Positions 1 to 13,100 of a DNA stretch of 64,000 bases are shown here, one piece after another. How positions within the stretch are numbered: position 1 is the stretch's first letter; every line of letters starts with the position of its first letter. Origin of the DNA: GWB2-37-7 sp942492835 (lineage in GTDB: Bacteria > Bacillota > Clostridia > Lutisporales > Lutisporaceae); assembly GCA_942492835.1 (NCBI GenBank), contig OW818645.1, positions 3,348,001 to 3,412,000 of the forward strand, given 5' to 3'. A program made the position numbers and the translations under genes. A model generated the notes under the pieces. That model was given only the letters and a program-made list of their open reading frames with translations, did not search any database and was not told the origin of the DNA.

Positions 1-1130
1 TTACAAAATATGCAGGCTTTGGCTTTGACGCTTCAGTACCAGAGATATTCCCAGCCATAATAACAGGTGCGGCAATACATATAATAGATGAAGAAATAAA
101 ACTGGACTTAGAAAAATTAAATAAATACTATAATGAAAATAATATAACAATAAGCTTCCTGCCAACACAAATATCAGAGCAGTTTATGAAGCTTGATAAT
201 CATTCCCTTAAATATCTGTTAGCAGCAGGAGACAAGCTAAGATACTTTGAAGGAAAGAGCTACAAGGTAGTAAACAACTATGGGCCAACAGAAAACACAG
301 TAGTAACAACAAGCTTTATAGTTGACAAGGAATATGACAATATACCAATAGGAAAGCCAATATCAAACACACAAGTATATATAATAAACAAAGAAAACAA
401 GCTACAGCCAATAGGAATGCCAGGAGAACTATGCATAGCAGGAGAAAGCTTAGCTAAAGGCTATCTAAACAATATCGGGCTGACAGCAGAGAAATTCATA
501 GAGAATCCATTTGAAGAAGGTCAAAGACTATACAAAACAGGAGACTTAGCAAGATGGCTGGATGACGGAAACATAGAATTCTTAGGAAGAATAGACAATC
601 AAGTAAAGATAAGAGGCTATAGAATAGAGCTAGGAGAAATAGAAAGCCAATTATTGAAATATAAAGGTATAAGAGAAGTCGTAGTAATAGCAAAAGAAGC
701 AGAAGGAAATAAATATCTATGCGCATATATAATAGGGGATAGGGAATTTACAGTAAGTGAGCTAAGGGAACATCTATCAAAGGAACTACCCGAATATATG
801 ATACCAGCATACTTCATAAAGCTTGACACACTGCCATTAACAGCAAATGGAAAGATAGATAGAAAAGCCTTACCAGAGCCTGATGGAAGTATAACCACAG
901 GAACAGAATATGCTGCACCAAGCAATGAAATAGAAGAAAAGCTGGTAAGCATATGGCAAGAAGTATTGGGGTTGGAAAAGGTAGGAATAAATGATAACTT
1001 CTTTGAATTAGGTGGACATTCATTAAAGGCAATAAACATAATAGCAAAAATTAGCAAGGAACTAAATGTATCAGTACCTTTAAGAGAGTTGTTTAAAACA
1101 CCTACAATAAAGGGCTTAGCAAGCTATGTT
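1..1130 (+). other. NRPS1 partial module 1: A (C-terminal part)-T
   Basis: The window opens inside the A domain just before core motif A4 (FDASV). The pocket reads DAPFLANVVK, not a code I recognise. The T domain has GGHSL near 1012-1026. Bases 1 to roughly 430 are nearly identical to 6532 onward (A3 of the same gene). The A-domain tail then diverges and resembles the tail of NRPS3 A3 instead (shared EAEGNKY and REFTVSELREHLSKELPEYMIP segments), so this A domain is mosaic. Confidence 0.9.
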
Positions 1131-4100
1131 GAAAATAGAGCTATAAGTATTTCTACAAATGAAAATCATATTCTGCAACTGAGGGAAGCTGTGGATAGCA
1201 CTAGAAACCTTTTCTTTATCCATGATGGTAGTGGAGATATATCAGGTTATATGGAGCTTTGCAATAATCTTGACAATACTTTAAACTGCTGGGGAATTAA
1301 GGCAGGAATCGAAGGAAGGCTTGCACCATACAACACAACTATTGAGCTGCTTGCAAAGGAATATATAGACAATATAAAAACTGTGCAACCAAAAGGTCCA
1401 TATTTATTATGTGGCTGGAGTATGGGTGGTACAATTGCATATGAAATAACGAGACAGCTGGAGCAGAATGGAGATGAAGTAAAATTTTTAGCTCTCATAG
1501 ATGCATATCCTCCACAAACAGAAGCTAGAATGACTTGGCCTCAAATAACTCTTGAAGGAGAAAAAACTCTTACCGCTATGCATGTAAGTAGTAGTAAGGT
1601 AAGAGAAGAAATTGTTAAAGCTGATGAAATAGAAAAAATATGGAATACAATAACAGAATACATCAAAGAATCAGGTCTGGAATTGGGAAGAGTCAAGCTT
1701 ATTCTACCAAGCGCTATAGGTATGTTGATATCTGAACAGGAGCTAATAAATGCACGAGACTTTATAAGTAGACTTAATATTATACGTACCTTACTTAACG
1801 CTAATGACTTATATACCTCAAAGGAACAGATAAAAGCTTCAGTTAATTTAGTTAAGACCTCAGAAAGCACTACACTTTACGTAGAAGCATGGAATCTTAT
1901 CAGTGAAATGCCTGTACAAGTAAGTGAAATTGAAGGAGATCACTTCAGTATCATGAAGGGTGATAATGCAAAAAAATTAGCTGCAATATTAAATGAAATA
2001 TTTGAGCAGGCTTATGATGAAGTAGCAACAACAAGTGAAAAAATTCTTACTAAACAGGAAGAATATTGGCTAAGGGCATTTGATGGGGATGTTCCTGTAC
2101 TTAATTTGCCAACCGACTATCAAAGATCAAACATACAAAGCTTTGAAGGCGATAGTATCAATTTTGAACTAAATGAAGAGTTGACAAGTAAACTAAAGCA
2201 TATAGCAGAGGAGACAGGAAGTATCATGTACATGGTACTGTTATCAGCATGCAATGTATTACTGTCAAAATACAGTGGACAAGAGGATATTATAATAGGA
2301 AGTCCTGTATCAGGAAAACCTCATGCTGATTCAGAAAATATAATTGGCATGTTTGTAAACACACTGGCTATGAGGAATTATCCTGAGAGCCAAAAGACCT
2401 TCAAAGAATTCTTGACAGAGGTAAAAGTAAACTCACTACAAGCCTTAGAAAATCAAGACTACCGATTTGAAGAATTAATAGATAAACTAGGAATAACAAG
2501 AGATGTAAGCAGAAATCCACTATTTGATGTAATGTTCACTATGCAAAGAATAGGAGAATTAGAATTCAAGCCATATGAAATTAATAATAGTATTTCTAAA
2601 TTTGATATGACTATAAAAGCTATAGAACTAGACAAAACTATAGAGATAAACTTAAACTATTGTACAAAGCTGTTTAACAGACAGACAATAGAAAACATAA
2701 GCAAGCACTTAACTAATATACTAGACTGTGTTGCAAACAATATAAATATAAAGCTGTCAGAGATTAATATGCTAACAGAGGAAGAAAAGCATAAGCTGCT
2801 TGTTGAGTTTAACAATACAAAAGCAGAATATCCAAAGGACAAAACACTTTATCAGCTATTTGAAGAACAAGCAGCAAAAACCCCTGACAATGTAGCGGCA
2901 ATGTATGAAGAAGAATCTATAACCTACAAGGAGCTTGACGAAAAATCAAACCAATTGGCAAGGGTACTAAGAGAAAAGGGAGTAAAGGCAGACAGCATAG
3001 TAGCTATGTCTCTATATCGATCCCTTGAAATGACAATAGGAATAATAGCAATACAAAAGGCAGGAGGAGCATACCTGCCAATAGGCCCTGAATATCCAGA
3101 GGATAGAATATGGTATATGCTAGAGGACAGTAATGCCAATATACTATTAACACAAAGTCATTTAAAAGACAATTACAAATTTGAGAGTATAGATGTAATA
3201 GCAATAGATGACAAAGAGCTGTACAAAGGAGATAGCAGCAGTCTAGAGCCAATAAGCGGAGCAAACAATCTAGCTTATGTAATATACACCTCTGGAAGTA
3301 CAGGAAAGCCGAAGGGAGTAATGATAGAACACCACTCTGTAATAAATAAAACAAAGTGGATACAAAAGCGATATCCAATAGGAGAGAATGATGTAATACT
3401 GCAAAAAACACCATATACCTTTGACTTATCGGTAGGAGAACTATTCTGGTGGTCAATGACAGGAGCAAAGGTATGCTTCTTAACACCAGGAGGGGACAAA
3501 GACCCAGAGGAAATAGCAAAAGCAATAGAAAAGTACAAAATAACAACCATCAACTTTGTACCATCAATGCTGAATATATTCTCAGAACACATAGAAGGCA
3601 AAGCAGACTTAAACAAACTATCTAGCCTAAGACAAGTATTCTCAATTGGAGAAGCATTGACAGTATCACAGGTAGAAAGCTTTAACAGAATACTAAACAG
3701 TAAAACAGGAGCAAAGCTAATAAATATGTATGGACCAACAGAAACAACGGTAGAAGTATCCTACTTTGACTGCTCTACAGGAGAACACTTTGACATAATA
3801 CCAATAGGAAAGCCAATGGACAACATAAGTCTATTGGTACTTGATAAGCACAATAACCTACTGCCTATAGGAGTAACTGGAGAGCTATGTATATCAGGTG
3901 TAGGAGTAGGAAGAGGTTATCTAAACAGACCAGAGCTGACAGCAGAAAAGTTCTTACAAAACCCTCATATACCAGGAGAACGTATGTATAGATCGGGGGA
4001 CTTAGCAAGATGGTTGCCTGATGGAAATGTAGAGTACCGAGGAAGAATGGACAATCAAGTAAAAATAAGGGGCAATAGGATAGAGCTAGGGGAAATAGAA

Positions 4101-7100
4101 AACGAGCTTCTAAAGCATAGTGAAATAAAAGCAGCAATAGTAATAGATAAAGCAGACAAGAATGGTAATAAATACCTATGCGGATATATAGTATCAGAGA
4201 GAGAATTGACAGTATCAAAGCTAAAAGAACACCTGGTGAGGAATCTGCCTGACTATATGGTACCATCATACTTTATAACCTTAGACAAGCTACCTCTATC
4301 AGCGAATGGCAAGCTAGATAGAAAAGCACTACCAGAGCCTGATGGAAGTATAAATACAGGGGTAGAATATGTGGCACCAACCAATGAAACAGAAGAAACA
4401 CTTGCTAAGATATGGAGTGAAGTATTAGGCATAGAAAAAATAGGAATAAACGATAACTTCTTTGAGCTTGGAGGACACTCATTAAAAGCGATAAATATTA
4501 CAACCAAGATACATAAAAAACTAAACGTATCAGTACCAATAAAAGAGATGTTTGAAACACCTACAATAAGGGGTTTAGCTAGTTATGTAAAAAATACTCA
4601 AGCAAGTATATATAGCAGAATAGAAGCAATAGAGGAAAAAGCATATTATGAGTTATCTTCAGCTCAAAAAAGAATGTATGCCATAAATCAACTAGAAAAA
4701 GTTAGTATAAATTATAATATACCATGGGTGATAAGAATTGAGGGTGAGCTTGACAAAGCTAAGCTTAATGAAACCTTTAGAAAGCTAATAGAGAGACATG
4801 AAGCATTAAGAACCTCCTTTGAGGTAATAAATGGAGAGCCTGTACAGATAGTGCATAACCATATAAGCTTTGAAATCGAATACACAGAAATAACCAAAGA
4901 GAATATTGAAGAAATAGAAGCAGGGATTGCAAAGGTCTTTGATTTAAGCAAGGCACCGCTATTCAGAGCGACACTGGCTGAAGTCAATGATAAAGAGCAT
5001 ATTTTAATGATGGATATACACCATATAATATCAGATGGTGTATCTATGGAAATATTCACCAAGGAAATTGCTGAGCTATATAAAGGTAAAGAACTAGCTG
5101 AACTAAGAATCCAATACAAAGACTTTTCAGTTTGGCAGAATGAACTATTCAAATCAGAAGAAATAAAAAAACAGGGTGAGTATTGGCTCGAAGCATTTAA
5201 AGGTGAAATACCTGTACTTAATCTGTCAACAGACTATCAAAGACCAAGCACACAAAGCTTTGAGGGAGATAGTATTAAATTTGAGATAAATGAAGAACTA
5301 ACAAATAAGCTAAAGCAAGTAGCAAAAGAAACAGGAAGTACCATGTATATGGTACTGTTATCAGCCTGCAATGTATTATTATCAAAATATAGTGGACAAG
5401 AGGATATTATAATAGGAAGTCCAGCAGCAGGAAGACCTCATGCTGACTTACAAAACATAATGGGTATGTTTGTAAATACACTAGCCATGAGGAACTATCC
5501 TGAGAGCAACAAAACCTACAAGGAATTCTTAACAGAAGTAAAGATAAATTCGCTGCAAGCCTTTGAAAAGCAAGACTACCAATTTGAAGAGCTAGTAGAC
5601 AAGCTAAATATAAGAAGAGATATAAGGAGAAATCCACTATTTGATATAATGTTTACATTGCAAAACATGGATGCAGGGGAGCTGCAAATAGAAGGATTAA
5701 TAATCAAATCCTACGAAGCTGATAATAAGTCAGCGTTATTTGATATGACTATTATAGCTACAGAATTAGCCAAAACAATAGAAATAAAGCTGAACTATTG
5801 CACAAAGTTGTTTTGCAAACAAACAATAGAAAATATGAGTAAGCATTTAATAAATGTATTAAACAGCATTACAAACGATATAAACTTAAGATTATCAGAG
5901 GTTGAGATGCTATCAGAGGAAGAAAAGCATCAATTACTTGTAGAGTTTAACAATACAAAAGCAGAATATCCAAAGGACAAAATAATACAACAGCTGTTTG
6001 AAGAACAAGCAGAGAAGGCACCAGACAATATAGCAGTAGTATACAAGAAGGATATTCTAACCTACAGGGAATTAAACGAAAAGGCAAATATAATAGCAAG
6101 ACTGCTAAGAAATAAGGGAATAAAACAAAACGAAATAGTAGGAATAATGATAGAAGGTTCAACGGAAATGATGGTAGGAATATTAGGTATACTAAAAGCA
6201 GGAGCAGCTTATCTGCCAATAGATCCAAAGTATCCTACAGACAGAATAGAATACATTTTAAGTGACAGTAAAACGAGAGTATTGCTGACTGATTTCCAGC
6301 CAAAGGATATGTTTAGTGAGAATACAGAGCTAATATTACTAAAAAATGAAGAGCTATATAAGGGTGAAAATACTAACCTAGAATTAATAAATACACCAAG
6401 TGATATAGCATATATAATATACACCTCAGGAAGCACAGGAAAGCCAAAAGGAGTAATGATAGAGCATAGCTCCTTGGTTAATATGTGTAAGTGGAATATT
6501 GGATATTATGAAGTAACAGAAGAAGATAACATTACAAAATATGCAGGCTTTGGCTTTGACGCTTCAGTACCAGAGATATTCCCAGCCATAATAACAGGTG
6601 CGGCAATACATATAATAGATGAAGAAATAAAACTGGACTTAGAAAAATTAAATAAATACTACAATAAAAACAATATAACAATAAGCTTCCTGCCAACACA
6701 AATATCAGAGCAGTTTATGAAGCTTGATAACCATTCCCTTAAATATCTGTTAGCAGCAGGAGACAAGCTAAGATACTTTGAAGGAAAGAACTACAAGGTA
6801 GTAAACAACTATGGGCCAACAGAAAACACAGTAGTAACAACAAGCTTTATAGTAGACAAGGAATATGACAATATACCAATAGGAAAGCCAATATCAAACA
6901 CACAAATATATATAATAAGTAAAGAAAACAAGCTGCAGCCAATAGGAGTACCAGGAGAGCTATGCATAGCAGGAGAAAGCTTGGCTAAAGGCTATCTAAA
7001 CAAGGAAGAGCTGACAGCAGAGAGATTTATAGAGAATCCATTTGAGAAAGGTCGAAGACTGTACAAAACAGGAGACTTAGCAAGATGGCTACCAGATGGA

Positions 7101-10100
7101 AATATAGAGTTTTTAGGAAGAATAGATAATCAAGTAAAAGTAAGAGGCTACAGAATAGAGCTAGGAGAAATAGAAAGTCAGCTGCTAAGTCATAGCAATA
7201 TTACAGAAGCTGTTGTAATAGATAGAGAAGACATACAAAATAACAAATACCTGTGCGGATATATAGTATCAGATAAAGAAGAGATAGTATCAGATTTAAG
7301 AGAATATCTATCAAAGGTTCTTCCAGAATATATGATACCATCTTACATAGTACAGCTAGACAAGCTGCCATTAACAGCAAATGGAAAGGTAGATAGAAAA
7401 GCATTACCTGAGCCTGCGGTTGGTATAAACACAGGAGTAGAATATGCAGCACCAAGTAATACAATAGAAGAAATGCTAGCAGGCATATGGAGTGAAGTAT
7501 TAGGCATAGAAAGAATAGGAATAAACGATAACTTCTTTGCTCTAGGAGGACACTCTTTAAAGGCAATAAATATAACAGCGAAAATCCATAAGGAACTAAA
7601 TGTATTAGTGCCTATAAAAGAGATGTTCGAGACGCCTACAATAAAGGGCTTAGCTGATTATGTAAAAAATACTCAACAAAGTGTATATAGCAAGATAGAA
7701 GCAATAGAAGAAAAAGAGTATTATGAATTGTCTTCAGCTCAAAAAAGGATGTACGCAGTAAATCAACTAGAGAAAGATAGTATAAACTATAACATACCAT
7801 GGGTGATGAGAATAGAGGGCGAGCTTGATAAAGCTAAGCTTAATGAAGCTTTTGATAAGCTAATAGAGAGACATGAAGCATTAAGAACCTCCTTTGAGGT
7901 AATAAATGGAGAGCCTGTACAGATAGTGCATAGTAAGGCAGGTTTTGAAATCCAATATACAGAAATAACCGAAGAGAATAATGAAGAAATCGAAGCAGAA
8001 TTTGCAAAAGCTTTTGATTTAAGCAAAGCACCACTACTGAGAGCGACACTGGCTAAAATAAATAATAAAGAGCATATAGTAATGGTAGATATGCACCATA
8101 TAATATCAGATGCTGTATCTATGGGGATAATAACCAAGGAAATTGCTGAGCTATATGAGGGTAAAGAACTAGCTGAGCTAAGAATCCAATACAAAGATTT
8201 TGCAGCATGGCAAAATGAACTATTTAAATCAGAAGAGATTAAGAAGCAAGGTGAGTATTGGTTAGAAGCATTTGAAGGAGAAATACCAGTAATTAACCTG
8301 CCAACAAACTATCAAAGACCAAGTATACAAAGCTTTGAAGGGGATAGTATAAAATTTGAGATAAGTGAGGAGCTAACAAGTAGGCTAAGACAAATAGCAA
8401 AGGAAACTGGAAGCACCATGTACATGGTGTTGTTATCAGCCTTCAATGTATTACTATCAAAATACGCTGGACAAGAGGATATAGTAATAGGAAGTCCAGC
8501 AGCAGGAAGACCTCATGCTGACCTACAAAACATAATGGGTATGTTTGTAAACACACTAGCTATGAGGAACTATCCAGAGAGTAACAAAACCTTCAAGGAA
8601 TTCTTAGCGGAAGTAAAAGCAAGGGCACTACAAGCCTATGAAAACCAAGACTATCAATTTGAAGAGCTAATAGACAAGCTAGCCATAAAAAGAGATGTAA
8701 GCAGAAACCCGCTGTTTGATGTAATGTTCTCAATGGAGAACGTAGATATAGGCGAGCTAAGAATAGCAGATTTAAAAGCTAGTATCCATGAAATTGATGT
8801 AAAAATAGCGAAATTCGATATAACTATTGCAGCAATAGAAGCAAGCAAAACAATAGGGCTATCTATAGACTATTGCACAAAGCTATTTAACAAACAGACA
8901 ATAGAAGCAATGAGCAAGCATTTAATAAATATATTAAACAGTATAGCAAACGATATAAACTTAAGACTATCAGAGCTTGAGATGTTGTCAGAGGAAGAAA
9001 AGCATCAATTACTTGTAGAGTTTAATAATACAAAAGTAGAATATCCAAAGGATAAAATAATACAACAGCTATTTGAAGAACAAGCAGCGAAGACACCAGA
9101 CAATATAGCGGTAGTATACAACAAGGATATGCTAACCTACAAAGCACTAAATGAAAAGGCAAATATAATAGCAAGACTGCTAAGAAATAAGGGAATAAAA
9201 CAAAACGAAATAGTAGGAATAATGATAGAAGGCTCAACTGAAATGCTGGTAGGAATATTAGGTACACTAAAGGCAGGAGCAGCATACCTGCCAATAGATC
9301 CAAAATATCCAGCAGATAGAATAGAATACATGATAGAAGACAGCGAAACAAGACTATTACTAACTGACTTCCAGCCTACAGAAACAATAAGTGAGAATAT
9401 AGAGATAATATTACTAAAGGATGAAAAATTATATCAGGGTGAAAATACAAACTTAGAAATAACAAATATACCACGTGATATAGCCTATGTAATATACACC
9501 TCGGGAAGTACAGGAAAGCCAAAGGGAGTAATGATAGAGCATAGCGCCTTGGTTAACTTGAGTAAATGGCACATTGACTATTATGAAGTAACAGAAAAAG
9601 ACAGCAGTACAAAATATGCAGGCTTTGGTTTTGATGCATCAGTGTGGGAGGTATTCCCTTATATATTAACAGGTGCAGAAATACACATAATAGATGAAGA
9701 AATAAAGCTGGACATGGAAAAACTAAATGAATACTACAATGAAAACAATATAACAATAAGCTTCCTGCCAACACAAATATGTGAACAATTTATGAAGCAG
9801 GAAAACAAATCTTTAAGATACCTATTAGTAGGAGGGGACAAGCTGAGGTATTTTGAAGGAAAGAACTACAAAGTAGTAAACAACTATGGGCCAACAGAGA
9901 ACACAGTTGTAACAACAAGCTTTTTAGTTGACAAGGAATATAACAATATACCAATAGGAAAACCAATATCAAATACACAAATATACATAATAAACAAAGA
10001 AAATAAGCTACAGCCAATAGGTATAGCAGGAGAGCTATGCATAGCAGGAGAAAGCTTAGCTAAAGGCTATCTAAATAGGGGAGAGCTGACAGCTGAGAAA

Positions 10101-13100
10101 TTCATAGATAATCCATTTGAAGAAGGTCAAAGATTATACAAAACAGGAGACTTGGCAAGATGGCTATCAGATGGAAATATAGAGTTTTTAGGAAGAATAG
10201 ACAATCAAGTAAAGATAAGAGGCTATAGAATAGAGTTGGGAGAAATAGAAACTAGAATTCTAAGCTATGAAGGAATAGAAGAGGCGGTAGTAATAGACAA
10301 AGCAGATAAGAACGGGAACAAGTATCTGTGCGGATATATAGTATCGGAGAGAGAATTTACAGTATCAGAGCTAAAGGAACATTTGCTAAAGAAGCTACCT
10401 GACTATATGGTACCTGCATACTTCATAACCTTAGACAAGATGCCATTATCAGCAAATGGAAAGGTAAACAGAAAAGCACTGCCAGAGCCTGATGGAAGTA
10501 TAAGCACAGGAACAGAATATGTTGCACCAGAAAACGAGACAGAAGAAAAACTAGCAAATATATGGAGTGAAGTATTAGATATAGAAAGAATAGGAATAAA
10601 TGATAACTTCTTTGAGCTTGGAGGACACTCACTAAAAGCAATTAATATAATTGCAAAAATCCATAAGGAATTAAATGTATCAGTACCTTTAAAAGAGATG
10701 TTTGAAACACCTACAATAAAGGGCTTAGCTAATTATGTAAAAAATACTAAACAAAGTGTATACAGCAGAATAGAGGCAATAGAAGAAAAAGAGCATTATG
10801 AGTTATCTTCAGTTCAAAAAAGGATGTATGCAATAAATCAACTAGAAGAAGGCAGTATAAACTATAATATGCCATGGATTATGAGAATCGAGGGTAATCC
10901 TGACAAGGCTAAGCTTAATGAAACATTTAACAAGTTAATAGAGAGACATGAAGCATTAAGAACCTCCTTTGAGGTAGTAGATGGAGAACCTGTACAAATA
11001 GTACATAAGAAAGTAAGCTTTGAAATCGAAAATATAGAAATAACTAAAAAACAGAATGGCGAAATAGATACTCATTTTGTAAAAGCCTTTGATTTAAGCA
11101 AAGCACCATTATTCAAAGTAACACTAGCTAAAATTAATGATCTAGAGCATTTTCTAATGATAGATATGCACCATATAATTTCTGATGGTTTATCTATGAG
11201 TGTATTTACTAAGGAATTTATTGAAATATATAATGGTAAAGAGCTGACTAAATTAAAAATCCAGTACAAGGACTTTGCAGTATGGCAGAATAAATTGCTT
11301 AAATCGGAAGAAATAAAAAAACAAGAACAGTACTGGCTAAAAGCATTTGAAAGAGAAGTACCTGTATTAAATCTGCCGACAGACTATCAAAGACCAAGTA
11401 TTCAAAGCTTTGAAGGAGATAGTATTTACTTTGAGATAAACAAAGAGCTAACAGATAAACTAAAGCAAGTAACAAAAGAAACAGGAAGTACTATGTATAT
11501 AGTATTGTTATCAGCCTGCAATGTATTACTATCAAAATATACTGGACAAGAGGATATAGTTATAGGAAGTGCAGCAGCAGGAAGACCCCATGCTGATTTA
11601 CAGAACATAATGGGTATGTTTGTAAATACACTAGCCATGAGGAACTATCCAGAGAGTAACAAGACTTTTAAGGAATTCCTAAGAGAAGTAAAAGCAAACT
11701 CATTACAAGCCTTTGAAAACCAAGACTACCAATTTGAAGAGCTAATAGAAAAGCTAAGCATAACAAGAGATATCAGTCGAAATCCACTATTTGATGTAAT
11801 GTTTACTATAGAAAATATAGATACAGAGGAGCTAAGAATTGAAGGCTTAAAACTAAATACCTATGAAATTGATGTCAAAATGGCAAAATTTGATTTGATG
11901 ATTTCAGCCAAAGAATCAAATCAAACTATAGAGGTATACTTAAACTACTGTACAAAGCTATTTAACAAAAAGACAATAGAAAGCATGAGCAGACACTTTA
12001 TAAATATACTAAACAGCATAGCATACAATGATAAACAAAGGTTGTCGGAAATAAATATGCTATCAGAGGAAGAGAAGCATCAATTACTTGTAGACTTTAA
12101 CAATACAAAAACTAACTATCCAAAGGAAAAGACGATACAACAGTTATTTGAAGAACAAGTAGAAAAGACACCAGATAATATAGCAGTAGTATTCAATGAA
12201 AAACAACTAACGTATAGAGAACTAAACGAGAGAGCAAATTTACTAGCAAGAATACTAAGAAATAAGGGAGTAAAAGCAGATGAAGCAGTAGCAATAGTAG
12301 TAGATAAGTCAATAGAAATGATAATAGGGGTAATGGCAATACTAAAGGCAGGGGGAGCATATCTTCCAATAGATATAGACTATCCGACAGATAGAATAGA
12401 ATACATTTTATCTGATAGTGGAAGCCGAATACTATTAACACAAGCAGACATAGCTAATACGTTGAATTTTGATGGGCACATAATAGTATTAGATAATCAA
12501 GAAATCTACACTACATTGGCAATAGATTACAATGACAATCCAGAGATAATAAACAAGCCAAACAACCTAGCATATATAATATACACCTCGGGAAGTACGG
12601 GCAGACCAAAGGGTGTAATGGTAGAGCATAAGAATGTAGTGAGACTTGTAAAAAATACTAACTATATAAGCTTTAATGAAGAAGACAGAATACTGCAAAC
12701 GGGAGCCTTGGTATTTGACGCATCAACCTTTGAAATATGGGGAGCATTGCTAAATGGCTTATCACTTTATCTATTTGACAAAAATGTAATACTAGATGCA
12801 AACAAGCTCACAAAGGCAATAGAAGAAAACAACATAACAATAATGTGGCTTACAGTAGCACTGTTTAACCAATTGATACAAGAAAAAGATGACATGTTCA
12901 AAAGCCTTAGATATCTATTAGTAGGTGGAGATGTACTATCACCAAAGCATATAAACACAGTAAGAGAGAAAAATCCTAACCTTAAAGTAATAAATGGATA
13001 TGGACCAACCGAAAATACAACCTTCTCTACATGCTTCAAGATAGAGAAGGAATATACAAGCAACATACCAATAGGAAGCCCAATAAGCAATAGCACAGCC

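Noticed and set aside
186..188. ATG at 186 as the start of NRPS1
   Set aside because: The frame is open from base 3 and encodes A-domain core residues in continuity (compare 6532 onward), so the gene begins before the window.
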